Below are positions 26,738-38,145 of a stretch of DNA of 64,000 nucleotides, one piece after another. The DNA is from Thiomicrorhabdus heinhorstiae (GTDB lineage Bacteria; Pseudomonadota; Gammaproteobacteria; Thiomicrospirales; Thiomicrospiraceae). The stretch spans positions 120,500-184,499 of the forward strand of contig NZ_JACBGI020000003.1 of the NCBI RefSeq assembly GCF_013391765.2. The letters run 5' to 3'. The notes beneath the pieces are model-generated. The model was not told the DNA's origin and made no database searches. It saw only the letters and a list, made by a program, of their open reading frames with translations. Position 1 is the stretch's first letter, and each line of letters starts with the position of its first letter. The translations under genes were made by a program, and so were the position numbers.

Positions 26738-28114
26738 ATGACCCAGCGTGTTGCCATTATCGGAGCCGGCCCAAGCGGACTGGCACAATTAAGAGCATTT
26801 CAATCAGCCCAGGAAAAAGGGGCTGAAATTCCTGAAATGGTTTGCTTCGAGAAGCAGAGCGACTGGGGCGGTCTGTGGAACTACACCTGGCGCACCGGTA
26901 CCGATGAAAACGGCGAACCGGTACATTGCAGCATGTATCGTTATCTATGGTCCAACGGCCCGAAAGAGTGCCTGGAATTTGCCGACTATACTTTCGAAGA
27001 ACATTTCGGTAAACCGATCGCCTCCTACCCGCCGCGTGAAGTGCTGTGGGATTATATAAAAGGCCGCGTCGAAAAAGCCGGCGTACGCGACTATATCCGC
27101 TTCAGTACCGCAGTGAGAAACGTCTCTTACGACGAGGAGAGCGGCAAGTTCACCGTTAGCGTCCACGATCACACCCAGGACAAAATTTACTCCGAAGAGT
27201 TTGATTACGTCATTACCGCTTCCGGCCATTTCTCTACTCCGAAAGTACCGGAATTCGAAGGCTTCAAAACCTTCGGCGGACGCATTCTTCACGCCCACGA
27301 TTTCCGCGACGCTCTGGAATTCAAAGGCAAGGATATCCTGGTGGTTGGTTCCAGCTACTCGGCTGAAGACATCGGTTCGCAATGTTATAAATATGGCGCA
27401 AAAAGCATTACCAGCTGCTACCGCAGCGCTCCGATGGGCTTTAAATGGCCTAAAAACTGGGAAGAAAAACCACTCTTACAGCATGTCGATACCGAGCGTG
27501 CCTATTTTGCCGACGGCACTTCGAAAAAAATCGATGCTATTATTCTTTGCACCGGTTATCTGCACCACTTCCCGTTTTTACCCGATTCGCTGCGCTTGGT
27601 CACCAACAACCGCCTGTGGCCGCTCGATCTCTATAAAGGTGTGGTCTGGGAAGACAATCCGAAGTTCTTCTATCTTGGCATGCAGGATCAGTGGTATACC
27701 TTCAATATGTTCGATGCTCAAGCCTGGTATGTGCGCGACATCATTCTCGGCCGCATTGCCCTGCCGGAAAGCAAAGAAGAGATGAGCGCCCATTCTATGC
27801 AGTGGCGAGAAAAAGAACTGACGCTGGAAACCGCAGAAGAGATGTACACCTTCCAGGGCGATTACATCCAGGAACTGATAGACGCAACAGACTACCCCTC
27901 TTTCGATATTCCGGCGGTCAATCAGACATTTCTTGAATGGAAGCATCATAAGAAAGAGAACATTATGACCTTCCGCGATCACGCCTACGCCTCTCTGATG
28001 ACAGGAACCATGTCACCGACGCACCATACTCCGTGGTTGGACGCGCTCGACGATTCTCTGGAAGCTTATCTGGCCGAAGCGCCTCTTGACGAAAAAATCG
28101 CCTCCAACCAGTAA
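26738..28114 (+). CDS. tmm: Trimethylamine monooxygenase (Tmm), bacterial flavin monooxygenase
   Basis: A 458-residue FAD/NADPH monooxygenase that oxidises trimethylamine to TMAO. Visible motifs are FAD site GAGPSG (residues 9-14), the FMO signature FxGxxxHxxxF (F179-F189), and NADPH site GSSYSAE (204-210) with Tyr at 207. Tyr 207 is the position noted in the Methylophaga flavin monooxygenase. Length matches the family (about 450). It has a GGAGAG ribosome site and begins the catabolic operon tmm-dmm-cupin; 183 bases before it contain the promoter. Its product TMAO is the substrate of Tdm, encoded 3 kb upstream on the other strand. Confidence 0.95.
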   Translation: MTQRVAIIGAGPSGLAQLRAFQSAQEKGAEIPEMVCFEKQSDWGGLWNYTWRTGTDENGEPVHCSMYRYLWSNGPKECLEFADYTFEEHFGKPIASYPPREVLWDYIKGRVEKAGVRDYIRFSTAVRNVSYDEESGKFTVSVHDHTQDKIYSEEFDYVITASGHFSTPKVPEFEGFKTFGGRILHAHDFRDALEFKGKDILVVGSSYSAEDIGSQCYKYGAKSITSCYRSAPMGFKWPKNWEEKPLLQHVDTERAYFADGTSKKIDAIILCTGYLHHFPFLPDSLRLVTNNRLWPLDLYKGVVWEDNPKFFYLGMQDQWYTFNMFDAQAWYVRDIILGRIALPESKEEMSAHSMQWREKELTLETAEEMYTFQGDYIQELIDATDYPSFDIPAVNQTFLEWKHHKKENIMTFRDHAYASLMTGTMSPTHHTPWLDALDDSLEAYLAEAPLDEKIASNQ

Positions 28115-28144
28115 GTGTTTAAGAGGAAGAAAGAGGTAAAGTCT

Positions 28145-28711
28145 ATGCAAACCGTTCCAACAATTAAAAGCCGACCGGTCTACTCCCCGGTCGAAATCGA
28201 TCAGGCTGTTCAACAGCATCTGTTTATTGCCGAAGAAGGTGCTTTTCCGACACTCAGCGACCTGTATCAGGACTGCGAAGGTGAAAAGTCCTGCTGGATC
28301 GTCGGACAAGAAAGCGCAGACAAACTCCCTAAAGGCTGTCATTTCATCGATGCTCAATCTTTTGAAGAAGCTTTCGGTGAATTGTTCGCCAAACTACCGA
28401 TTTCCAGCAATCTGTATATTGCCGGAATCCGTGAAGCTTTCGTATGGGATATCCATAAGTTGGCGATCCAAGCCGGACTCGCACCTGAACAGATCAAAAA
28501 ATTACAACCCCTCAGCAACGAGAGACGCCTGTTCTGCACTCACTGTTACACCCTCACCGAGGGCGTGACCTACACGCCGTTCGAATGCCCCGGCTGCAAG
28601 CGGTTGCTGCTGGTTAGGGATCATTTTTCACGTCTGCATTCGGCATATGTCGGGGTGCAGATCAATGCGGAAGATCCCAACGACATCCCGCCAAAGGAGG
28701 AGTTAAGCTAA
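28145..28711 (+). CDS. dmmA: DmmA-like subunit of dimethylamine monooxygenase
   Basis: A 188-residue protein. Residues about 15-125 form a mixed alpha/beta domain (KSCWIVGQESADKLPKGC ... NLYIAGIREAFVWDIHKLA). The C-terminus has a zinc-ribbon or rubredoxin-like pattern: CTHCYTL ... CPGCKRLLLVRDHFSRLHSAYVGVQ. This two-part layout is that of the DmmA-like family in dimethylamine monooxygenase clusters. ATG 28145 with its GAGGT site is chosen over a GTG ten codons upstream at 28115. It starts 30 bases after tmm and its stop overlaps the reductase start (TAATG). Assignment rests on the Cys pattern plus operon context. Confidence 0.83.
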   Translation: MQTVPTIKSRPVYSPVEIDQAVQQHLFIAEEGAFPTLSDLYQDCEGEKSCWIVGQESADKLPKGCHFIDAQSFEEAFGELFAKLPISSNLYIAGIREAFVWDIHKLAIQAGLAPEQIKKLQPLSNERRLFCTHCYTLTEGVTYTPFECPGCKRLLLVRDHFSRLHSAYVGVQINAEDPNDIPPKEELS

Positions 28712-29661
28712 TGAGTGATGCCGCAATCAAAGTAAAGGTCAGCGACATTCGAGAAGTCGCCCCCACCATTCGCGAATTCACCTTCACTCCGCTTAAAGGT
28801 GAATTTTTTCCCTTCTCTCCAGGATCACATATCGTGGTGGAGATGCTTGACGGTACCAAGAAAATCCGCAACGCCTACTCGCTGCTAAGCGATCCGCGCG
28901 ATCCTTCCAGCTATCGCATAGCGGTTCGCCTGCAACCGGAGTCGCGAGGCGGTTCGATCTTTATGCATCAACAAGTCAAGCTTGGCGATGAACTGTCTGT
29001 CACTCCGCCATCCAACCTGTTTTCTCCGGACTGGCGTGCAAAAAAACACCTGTTTTTGGCCGGCGGAGTCGGTATTACCCCGTTTATGTCCTATATCCCG
29101 GAGATGTTGCGCCGTAATGCCGATTTCGAGTTGCACTACCTATACCGCAGCACGCAAACCGGTGCCTATGCCGATGAGTTGCAATCCATGCTCGGCGAAA
29201 AGCTGTTCACCTACGACTCGGCCACGTCTCCGCGCGCCGATGTCGGCACAATCATATCCGGCTGTCCGCAAGGAACCCATATCTATATTTGCGGGCCCGA
29301 GTCGTTGATCGAATCGGTTTTAGCACAAGCCGAACAAACCGGCTGGCCGAAATCACATATTCATTACGAAGCCTTTGCCGCACCAAAGCCAGGTAAACCG
29401 TTTGTTGTCGAACTGAAAAAATCCGGCAAAACCGTCTACGTCAGCGGTGACGATTCCATGCTGGAAGCTCTGGAAGCGAATGACGTCGAAATTCCAAATA
29501 TGTGCCGTGGCGGCGTGTGCGGGCAATGCATTACGCCAGTCGCCGAAGGTGAAATCGAACACCGTGACGAATTCCTGTCAAAACAGGAAAAAGACAGCAA
29601 CTGCTGCGTCATGCCATGCGTATCGCGCGCCAAATCCGGTCGCATTACCCTAGACATTTAA
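28711..29661 (+). CDS. Reductase subunit of dimethylamine monooxygenase (PDR/VanB-type flavin, NAD and 2Fe-2S protein)
   Basis: A 316-residue three-domain reductase. A flavin-binding barrel (about 5-105, with RNAYSLLSDP) is followed by an NAD-binding domain (about 110-225, LFLAGGVGITPFMSYI, IYICGPESLIE) and a C-terminal plant-type 2Fe-2S ferredoxin (MCRGGVCGQC ... CCVMPC). It passes electrons from NAD(P)H to the haem oxygenase subunit. A strong AAGGAGGAG ribosome site precedes the ATG, which overlaps the dmmA stop. Such reductases serve many oxygenases, so the specific role comes from its operon neighbours. It corresponds to the reductase component (dmmB or dmmC; naming varies). Confidence 0.9.
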   Translation: MSDAAIKVKVSDIREVAPTIREFTFTPLKGEFFPFSPGSHIVVEMLDGTKKIRNAYSLLSDPRDPSSYRIAVRLQPESRGGSIFMHQQVKLGDELSVTPPSNLFSPDWRAKKHLFLAGGVGITPFMSYIPEMLRRNADFELHYLYRSTQTGAYADELQSMLGEKLFTYDSATSPRADVGTIISGCPQGTHIYICGPESLIESVLAQAEQTGWPKSHIHYEAFAAPKPGKPFVVELKKSGKTVYVSGDDSMLEALEANDVEIPNMCRGGVCGQCITPVAEGEIEHRDEFLSKQEKDSNCCVMPCVSRAKSGRITLDI

Positions 29662-29674
29662 CAAGGAAGGAATC

Positions 29675-30694
29675 ATGAGAGTCGCACCCAAACCGATACA
29701 AACTTTCCGAGACGATTTTACCTATACCAACAGCGATGACGCGATTAAACGTTTTCCGTTTCCTTTTCCCGAAGACGAATACATGTATTCGGTCAATATC
29801 GAGCCGCATGCTCTGCCTGGCCCGGAAGGTACGGTTTACGAACACCTGTTTGACATCGATGAACACTATCTGTCGGAAATGGCCGAACGCAAAATTGTGC
29901 TGGAAGAAAACCCGCAGCGTTGTCTGGCAATGCCGCATATGGATCTGGCCTGCTGGGATTTTATCGACCGTGCCATGACCACGATGTCGCAAGATTATCC
30001 GGAATACTTTTCCTTGCAAAAAGACGGTGATCTCTGGACTTGGGAAAACCGACTGCTGGGGATTCACGATACCTTTACTTTCGGCGACAGCGACACCCTG
30101 CCGCAACCTGCGTTGGAATATATGGGCTGTCAGGTTCAGGGAGACATCGCCATTCTCGACCAGCGCGAAAACGATCTCTTCCTGGATGCCGGAATCGTGA
30201 CCTGTCCGGCCGACTGGTCTCTGGCCTTTGATGCCGGCATGAGTTTTTCCGAGTGGCACGGCCCCGTGCCGCTGGCACACGAGGCCGGTATTTTCGAACG
30301 CGCTTTGAAATACCTGACCGCCATTCCGGTCGGCCGTCCGGTTCGCCGCCTGAACTGGACTTTGACGATCAATGCACGCATGGATACCTCTCCGGAAACC
30401 TATCCGAACTGGGGCACCGACCGCGATAGCATCACACCGGAAAACATCGGCGCAAAGGTCTATCTGCGCGTCGAATTGCAAGTTCTGGATCGTATGCCGC
30501 GCAGCAACGGCTTACTGTTCAGCATCCGCACCTACCTGATCAGCATGAACGACTTGGTCACCAACCCGGAATGGGCTAAGCGTATGCATCGGATAATGAA
30601 AACCCTGCCGCCGGAATTGGTGGAATACAAAGGTTTAAGCCGCTATCACCCGATGCTGATCAAATGGCTGAAACAATTTGACTTGGAAAACTAA
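29675..30694 (+). CDS. Haem-dependent oxidative N-demethylase subunit (DUF3445/HODM alpha-like)
   Basis: A 339-residue protein of the DUF3445 family. The core contains QGDIAILDQRENDLFLDAG, then VTCPADWSL and WHGPVPL, the signature of haem-dependent oxidative N-demethylases, in which a PAS-like fold binds haem. It is the likely oxygenase that converts dimethylamine to monomethylamine plus formaldehyde using electrons from the reductase encoded 13 bases upstream. The C-terminal part (LLFSIRTYLISMNDLVTNPEWAKRM) is also typical. A ribosome site AAGGAAGG precedes the ATG. The exact subunit letter (dmmB or dmmC) is left open. Confidence 0.85.
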   Translation: MRVAPKPIQTFRDDFTYTNSDDAIKRFPFPFPEDEYMYSVNIEPHALPGPEGTVYEHLFDIDEHYLSEMAERKIVLEENPQRCLAMPHMDLACWDFIDRAMTTMSQDYPEYFSLQKDGDLWTWENRLLGIHDTFTFGDSDTLPQPALEYMGCQVQGDIAILDQRENDLFLDAGIVTCPADWSLAFDAGMSFSEWHGPVPLAHEAGIFERALKYLTAIPVGRPVRRLNWTLTINARMDTSPETYPNWGTDRDSITPENIGAKVYLRVELQVLDRMPRSNGLLFSIRTYLISMNDLVTNPEWAKRMHRIMKTLPPELVEYKGLSRYHPMLIKWLKQFDLEN

Positions 30695-30768
30695 AAATAA
30701 CTGCCCGCTCGACAGGAAGTCGAACGGTTTTATCACGCTTTAATTACTTGTCACAAAGGAGACCTGTC

Positions 30769-31125
30769 ATGGCGATGACGCATTACCAACAAGCAACCAA
30801 ACGTACCGAACTTCCGAGCATGGGCGTCGAGGGCAGCAATGCTTTCCTTGCCGATCTGGCCATCTCCGAAGATCCGGATAAAACCATTGTCGGAGGCTTC
30901 TTCCGCATGGAAAAATCCGACAAACCGCTGGTGTATACCTACACTTATCACGAAATGAAAATCATCGTCGAAGGCGAAATGATTATTTCGGATGAAACCG
31001 GGCAGGAAGTCCACGCCAGAGCCGGCGACGTCTTCTATTTCCCGAAAGGCAGCGTGATCACTTTCCAGTCGCCGAGCGTCGGTCTAGGTTTCTTCTGCGG
31101 TCAAAGACGAGAAGGCGAAGCTTGA
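30769..31125 (+). CDS. Cupin-domain protein at the end of the methylamine operon
   Basis: A 118-residue single-domain cupin. Cupin motif 1 appears as YTYTYHEMKIIVEGEMII with its His and Glu; motif 2 is GDVFYFPKGSVITFQSP, where the usual His is absent. This is closest to the EutQ/DUF861-like cupins. ATG 30769 has an AAAGGAGA site; a TTG seven codons upstream is less likely. It lies 74 bases after the demethylase gene and just before a strong terminator, so it is the last gene of the operon. Function unknown; it might bind an amine or formaldehyde adduct or regulate. Confidence 0.8.
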   Translation: MAMTHYQQATKRTELPSMGVEGSNAFLADLAISEDPDKTIVGGFFRMEKSDKPLVYTYTYHEMKIIVEGEMIISDETGQEVHARAGDVFYFPKGSVITFQSPSVGLGFFCGQRREGEA

Positions 31126-31156
31126 CCCTCTAAGCCGATTCAATACTCGATAACCT

Positions 31157-31182
31157 AAAAACGACCGGGTTCGGTCGTTTTT
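31157..31182 (+). terminator. Terminator of the tmm-dmm operon
   Basis: Stem AAAAACGACC/GGTCGTTTTT (10 perfect pairs, 6-base loop) about 30 bases after the cupin stop. The A-rich and T-rich stem ends make it usable in both directions, so it can also stop transcripts of the minus-strand DUF1348 gene. Confidence 0.85.
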
Positions 31183-31233
31183 AGTCGAAATGAATGTATA
31201 GCAAATTCAGCTACATCTTACCAGTTGCAACAA

Positions 31234-31701
31234 CTATAATCCCAAATCGCTCAAACCGGGATGATCGTCCGGTCTTCTGCCCAAGGGCCAGAAAAATTTC
31301 CGCCCGCTTTCGGCAATCGCCAAATCGTTGATACTGGCAAACCGTCGCTGCATCAGTCCTTGCGGATTAAACTCCCAGGTTTCGATACCGTAAGATCGGA
31401 ACCATTGCCCGGCATCATCATGCCATTCGTAAGCGAAACGTACCGCCATGCGATTCTTCCTGAAACCCCATAATTCTTTAATCAGGCGATACTCATTTTC
31501 CTTTGCCCATTTTCGCTGCAAAAACGCCTTGACCTCCTCTCGCCCCTGCAGGAACTCGGTTCGGTTACGCCATAGGGTATCTTCGGTGTAAACCAGCGCG
31601 ACCTTTTCAGGATCGCGGCTGTTCCAGGCATCTTCCGCCATACGAACTTTCTGTAGCGCGGTTGCCATTTCAAACGGCGGAATCGGGGCTTTCATGTGCA
31701 T
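31234..31701 (-). CDS. DUF1348 (NTF2-like/SnoaL fold) protein
   Basis: A 155-residue protein of the NTF2-like fold, DUF1348 type: [29 protein letters not shown], then KRKW-type [16 protein letters not shown], and a C-terminal [20 protein letters not shown]. The family occurs alone in many bacteria; its function is unknown. ATG 31701 is chosen because it has an AGGAG site; the frame is open for 13 more codons. It is divergent from a TetR gene, and two TetR-type palindromes lie between them, so it is the likely regulated target. Confidence 0.87.
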   Translation of the reverse strand: MHMKAPIPPFEMATALQKVRMAEDAWNSRDPEKVALVYTEDTLWRNRTEFLQGREEVKAFLQRKWAKENEYRLIKELWGFRKNRMAVRFAYEWHDDAGQWFRSYGIETWEFNPQGLMQRRFASINDLAIAESGRKFFWPLGRRPDDHPGLSDLGL

Positions 31702-31745
31702 ATTTCTCTCCTGTAACCAACTTGGTTTAATCAAATCCAAAATAA

Positions 31746-31799
31746 GTAGACAGACCTGTCTACATAAAAAGTATATTCATAGTAGACAGACTTGTCTAT
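31746..31799. promoter_or_regulatory. Two operator palindromes between the DUF1348 and TetR genes
   Basis: Site 1 (31746-31763) is GTAGACAG-AC-CTGTCTAC with perfect 8-bp arms. Site 2 (31782-31799) is GTAGACAG-AC-TTGTCTAT with 6 of 8 matching arm bases. Centres are 36 bases apart. Site 2 overlaps a TATAAT at 31797-31802, so binding would block transcription of the TetR gene. Probably bound by the adjacent TetR. Confidence 0.85.
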
Positions 31800-31809
31800 A
31801 ATGTTTTGC

Positions 31810-32391
31810 ATGACTAAGAAAACCACCCATAACGAATCAAAACCGCTGCCGGCACGTGAACGGATTCTCGTTACCGCACATGACCTTTTCTATCGGGAAG
31901 GCATTCGTGCCACCGGAGTGGATCGTTTGATCAAGGAATCCGCTGTAACCAAAGTCACCTTCTATCGCCACTTTCCGAGCAAAAACGATCTGATTCTGGC
32001 ATTCCTGCACTATCGCCACCAACGCTGGATGAACTGGTTTTCCGAAGCTTTACGTCAAGGGCAAAACCAACCGCAAGCGATTGTCGATGCCTTGTCGGAA
32101 TGGTTTTCCGACGTCGATTACCGAGGTTGTGCTTTTATCAATAGTGTCAGCGAACTGGCTAAGGATTTACCGGAAGTGGTACAGATTTCCCGCGAACATA
32201 AACGCGATATGAGTGAACTGGTCATGCAACTGCTACCGCAAAACAATCGCAATCCATTGCTGGCCGACGCAATTTCGCTGGCGATTGACGGCGCGATTAT
32301 CCGGGCACAGTACGGCGAACCGGTTACACAGGTTCTAGAATCATTCCGCTTTATACTCGATGCTCTATTAAAGAGCCACGGAAACCAGTGA
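31810..32391 (+). CDS. TetR-family transcriptional regulator
   Basis: A 193-residue regulator. The N-terminal HTH is clear (residues about 15-60: ERILVTAHDLFYREGIRATGVDRLIKESAVTKVTFYRHFPSK type), followed by an all-helical ligand domain with FINSVSELAKDLPEV. The start is uncertain. ATG 31810 is taken because the earlier candidates (TTG 31792, ATG 31801) overlap the operator and the TATAAT element; if that element is the -10, the message would be nearly leaderless. It likely represses itself and the divergent DUF1348 gene. The ligand is unknown. Its stop overlaps the frame of the next gene. Confidence 0.88.
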   Translation: MTKKTTHNESKPLPARERILVTAHDLFYREGIRATGVDRLIKESAVTKVTFYRHFPSKNDLILAFLHYRHQRWMNWFSEALRQGQNQPQAIVDALSEWFSDVDYRGCAFINSVSELAKDLPEVVQISREHKRDMSELVMQLLPQNNRNPLLADAISLAIDGAIIRAQYGEPVTQVLESFRFILDALLKSHGNQ

Positions 32392-32408
32392 CGGAAAAAG
32401 GAGTCAAA

Positions 32409-33272
32409 ATGTCAAAGCGCTACCGCTGTTCTCAAAGGATTTCACATTTGCTGCTTGGCTGCACTTTGTCGGTAATAACCTGCCAGGCACATGCGCAAGA
32501 CTCCAAAACATTACCACTTATCGACGCCCATTCTCATTATGCCCAAGCCGACACGGAAGCTTTTAATCCGCAGGAAATCATCGGCATCCTTGATACCAAT
32601 CGAGTAGAGAAAATCCTGATTACCAGCACGCCGAACCAAGGCACCATCAAACTCTACGATTATGCGCCAAACAGAGTGATCCCTTTTCTCAGTGTCTATC
32701 GCACCAAGGCCGACAAACCAGACTGGATGCATCGAGGGGCAGTCGTTGCCGAAGCGGAAGAGGCGTTGAAAACAGGTAAATTCAAGGGGATCGGCGAGTT
32801 GCATATCTTCGCCAAGGATCGCAAGAGCCCGGTTTTAAAAGGCTTGGTGGAGCTCGCAAAGGCCAACCGTTTACCGATGCTGATTCACGGCGATGCCGAA
32901 ATTATCGACGAAATTTTTCAGATCGATCCATCCGCTCAAATTCTCTGGGCACACTTGGGAACCAAACCGGAAATTACGCTACTCAGCTCAATGTTGCAGC
33001 GTTATCCGCAAAATCTCTATATCGACACTTCGGTCAGGGACAAGCAGTTATTGGCGGAAGGCGTTCTCGCCAAAAAGTGGAAAGCGTTTTTAATCGATCA
33101 TCAGGATCGGTTAATGGCGGCAATCGACACTTTTAGCGTCAATCGCTGGAAGACTTATGATCTGGTGGTAAAAGATATTCAGACCTGGCTGGCAGATCTT
33201 CCTCCGGAAGTCGCCAGGAAAATTGCCCGCGGAAATGCCGAACGTTTTTTCGGCCTAAAAGAAGATATATAA
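32409..33272 (+). CDS. Exported amidohydrolase-family protein
   Basis: A 287-residue protein with a signal peptide (basic start, hydrophobic core, cleavage near HAQD) and a metal-dependent hydrolase (amidohydrolase_2-like TIM barrel) fold. The first metal site HxH appears as DAHSHY near residue 41; later MLIHGDAE and ILWAHLGTKPE provide further His ligands. The C-terminal RGNAERFFGL is typical of the family. ATG 32409 with an AAGGAG site is preferred over GTG 32388. It starts just after the tetR stop and is probably cotranscribed with it. The substrate cannot be told; a periplasmic location is uncommon for this group. Confidence 0.82.
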   Translation: MSKRYRCSQRISHLLLGCTLSVITCQAHAQDSKTLPLIDAHSHYAQADTEAFNPQEIIGILDTNRVEKILITSTPNQGTIKLYDYAPNRVIPFLSVYRTKADKPDWMHRGAVVAEAEEALKTGKFKGIGELHIFAKDRKSPVLKGLVELAKANRLPMLIHGDAEIIDEIFQIDPSAQILWAHLGTKPEITLLSSMLQRYPQNLYIDTSVRDKQLLAEGVLAKKWKAFLIDHQDRLMAAIDTFSVNRWKTYDLVVKDIQTWLADLPPEVARKIARGNAERFFGLKEDI

Positions 33273-33292
33273 AAGGCGGGTAAAAGCGCAGA

Positions 33293-34090
33293 TTAATTTT
33301 CCTCTGATTCGAGCAGTAATACCTGAACCCTTTGAATTTCAGGATAAATCGGGGGGCCGAACTGGTTATAAACGGCAACATCCGCCGCGTCACGCCCATA
33401 ACCAATCGTCACATAGCCATTCTGCGGGGAACTTTGAGTCGCATCGAAGGTATACCAGCGACCGGCAATATAAGCCTCAAACCATGCATGCATATCCATA
33501 GGTTTAAGACCGTATAAATACCCGACTACCAGACGGGCGGGAATGCTTAAGCTGCGGCACAATGCAATGCCGAGATGAGACAGATCCCGGCAAACTCCCG
33601 ATTGCCGCAAATTAACCCCAACGGCGGATTCTGGAGTGTCACTGCTTCCCGGTTCATAACGAATCGTCATGCGTAACCATTCTTCAATTGCCGCGACCTG
33701 ATCATAGCCCAGTTGTCGCCCGGTCGTGATTTCCGTCGCCATTTGCCAGAACAGCTCCGACTCGCAATATCGGCTCGGCAATAAATAAATCAACACCGAA
33801 TCGGGTAAATACTGAATTTCGACAAACGGCGCCCCCGGATCGCGGTCGATTTTCGGTGCAGTCATAACATCCGCCGCCGTATGAATTTCAAAAGATCCGG
33901 GAGGAGCAACCAGGCGCTGGCAAAGGTTACCGTAATAATCCGTGAATTCGAAGACGGGTACACTCGGTACAAGCCTGTACTCCTCGCGCGCAATCCATTG
34001 CTGGGCACCGCTTCGAGGCCGCAACATCAAAATAAAAGGCGTAGCAACCGTAATTTCGAAATGAAAGTCGCAACTGATACGTAACCACAT
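33293..34090 (-). CDS. Transglutaminase-like cysteine protease-fold protein
   Basis: A 265-residue protein with an N-terminal beta domain (about 1-110; [18 protein letters not shown]) and a transglutaminase-like core. The catalytic triad is visible: Cys in [18 protein letters not shown], His in [11 protein letters not shown] and Asp in WYTFDAT. Such proteins are predicted peptidases or amide-bond enzymes. There is no signal peptide. The gene converges with the amidohydrolase (about 20 bases between stops) and lies downstream of katG on the same strand, separated by a terminator. No partner genes (alpha-E, circularly permuted ATP-grasp) are adjacent, unlike many loci of this family. Confidence 0.88.
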   Translation of the reverse strand: MWLRISCDFHFEITVATPFILMLRPRSGAQQWIAREEYRLVPSVPVFEFTDYYGNLCQRLVAPPGSFEIHTAADVMTAPKIDRDPGAPFVEIQYLPDSVLIYLLPSRYCESELFWQMATEITTGRQLGYDQVAAIEEWLRMTIRYEPGSSDTPESAVGVNLRQSGVCRDLSHLGIALCRSLSIPARLVVGYLYGLKPMDMHAWFEAYIAGRWYTFDATQSSPQNGYVTIGYGRDAADVAVYNQFGPPIYPEIQRVQVLLLESEEN

Positions 34091-34273
34091 AAAGAGAAGC
34101 CTCCAAAAAAAGAATAAAGAAAATACCCGCTATCATTTGCGGTTTTGGAGAATCGAGTTTTCTTCCATTAAAGCACATTTCCGAATATCGTTGAGAAGTT
34201 GTAAACATTCAGCTGCGATGTTCGCTATTTGGAAAAGCTGATCTGGCACCGCATAGTAGAAAACCAGCCACAA

Positions 34274-34298
34274 AAAAGCCGGCTTTATGCCGGCTTTT
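34274..34298. terminator. Terminator of katG
   Basis: Stem AAAAGCCGGC/GCCGGCTTTT with a 5-base loop, 24 bases after the katG stop on the minus strand. Confidence 0.88.
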
Positions 34299-34321
34299 CA
34301 CTTTATATAACAGCTTAAGAA

Positions 34322-36807
<2,486 letters not shown>

Positions 36808-37233
36808 TCATTCATCAAGGTCAACCAGCTGCAAATTTAAGAAAGCCAAATAATCTCCATTTGTGATCGGCATTAACTCGGAAGTATCGCGGTTAAAAAT
36901 ATATACCCAGGAAAAAATCCGCTTGCCATCGGCTAAATCGATAGCAAGCTTTTTTCGAATGTACTCATGCGGCAGAGGAAAATTTTCCGAACACTCTTCA
37001 TATTCATCCAATCCCGCTAACAATTTTTCCCTCTCTACAATCCGGTATACCTCACCCAAAACCCGATCATCAGGCTGACTGGATTCGATTGCCCCCGGAT
37101 AACCGGCGACTTCAAACAGTTTTCCGTTCAAATAAGCCTCGGACACATATTCGCAGTATGCGGCAATTAAGTCATGTCTCGCCGCCCGTTTTCGCAGAGA
37201 GCCGTAAACAAATAAATACTGGTTTTTCTCCAT
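36808..37233 (-). CDS. Gamma-glutamylcyclotransferase-like (GGCT/AIG2 fold) protein
   Basis: A 141-residue protein with the GGCT-fold signature VYGSLRK near the N-terminus, GYPGAIE, the VLGEVYRI strand and a Glu in LDEYEECSENF at the acid-residue position. Members cleave gamma-glutamyl amines or amino acids, or are of unknown function. Length matches the short AIG2-like branch. It stands alone on the minus strand. In a locus with methylated amines, a role in gamma-glutamyl-methylamide turnover is conceivable, but other genes of that pathway are not in the window. Confidence 0.85.
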   Translation of the reverse strand: MEKNQYLFVYGSLRKRAARHDLIAAYCEYVSEAYLNGKLFEVAGYPGAIESSQPDDRVLGEVYRIVEREKLLAGLDEYEECSENFPLPHEYIRKKLAIDLADGKRIFSWVYIFNRDTSELMPITNGDYLAFLNLQLVDLDE

Positions 37234-37415
37234 AAATTACCCTTCGGAATTCCAATCAATACCGCATGACTAGCAGTGAAGACAAACTAAATATAATCAT
37301 AAAAGAGAGCTCTTCGTTACGCGATAAATAAAATCCCCCAACGTCGAGATTGACACCCTTATCTTATGCGCCTTAGGATGGACATAGAATCGTAACAACA
37401 GTGAGAAATCAGGCC

Positions 37416-37883
37416 ATGAATATTGAAGAAATGCTCAAAGTCGCTATATCCGAAGCGCGTACAGGATTAGAAGAAGGCGGAATTCCTATCGGCGCCGCAC
37501 TTTTTTCCGATGACGGCACTCTACTCGGTAAAGGACATAACCGCCGAGTTCAGGACGATGATCCAGCGATCCACGCCGAAACCGATGCTTTCCGTAATGC
37601 CGGACGGCAAACCGACTATCGTAAGACCGTAATGGTCACCACCCTTTCCCCTTGCTGGTATTGCAGCGGGCTGGTACGTCAATTCGGTATCGGCACGGTA
37701 ATTATCGGAGAAAACGAAACCTTCAAAGGTGGTGAAGACTGGCTAAAGGAAAACGGCGTCAAAGTCATCGTCGCCGACAACAGCGAATGCAAACAACTGC
37801 TGAATCAGTTTATCGAAAAACACCCGGAAATCTGGAACGAGGATATCGGAGTACCTTGCGAGTGTTCGAACGACGAAAACTAA
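37416..37883 (+). CDS. Fcy1-like cytosine/nucleoside deaminase
   Basis: A 155-residue zinc deaminase. Zinc motifs are HAE (PAIHAETDAF) and PCxxC (TLSPCWYCSGLV). The C-terminal part (GENETFKGGEDWLKENGVKV ... QFIEKHPEIWNEDIG) matches the yeast Fcy1 cytosine deaminase type rather than TadA. It probably deaminates cytosine or a similar base. ATG 37416 is preferred; a GTG at 37401 is in frame but has no ribosome site. It stands alone, with a possible hairpin downstream. Confidence 0.88.
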   Translation: MNIEEMLKVAISEARTGLEEGGIPIGAALFSDDGTLLGKGHNRRVQDDDPAIHAETDAFRNAGRQTDYRKTVMVTTLSPCWYCSGLVRQFGIGTVIIGENETFKGGEDWLKENGVKVIVADNSECKQLLNQFIEKHPEIWNEDIGVPCECSNDEN

Positions 37884-37959
37884 TTCGCTATTCAGAAAAT
37901 AGATTATTGATCGCCGCACCTATTTTCGAGTGTCGTTTTTCTCTTCCCCTTGCCTAAGA

Positions 37960-37996
37960 GAGAATTCCTCCTTTTCTGAAACGAGCAGGAATTCTC
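37960..37996 (+). terminator. Inverted repeat downstream of the deaminase, possible terminator
   Basis: Perfect 10-bp inverted repeat GAGAATTCCT/AGGAATTCTC with a 17-base loop, followed by AATATTTTCT. The stem has low GC content, so it is a weak terminator at best; an operator for the downstream ene-reductase is an alternative. Confidence 0.45.
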
Positions 37997-38145
37997 AATA
38001 TTTTCTACACTAATTCATTGAATTTTAAGAGTAAACTTCTTAGCATAAATTCAAAATATTTGCTGTGGTGCATAGTCGACGAAATAACAAATAAAACATA
38101 CCGTCGTTACACTTCCTTTAAATTAGAGAATTCAGCGAGGCATAC

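Noticed and set aside
29645..30481. 278-codon frame opposite the N-demethylase gene
   Set aside because: Antisense shadow; the plus-strand gene has clear family motifs.
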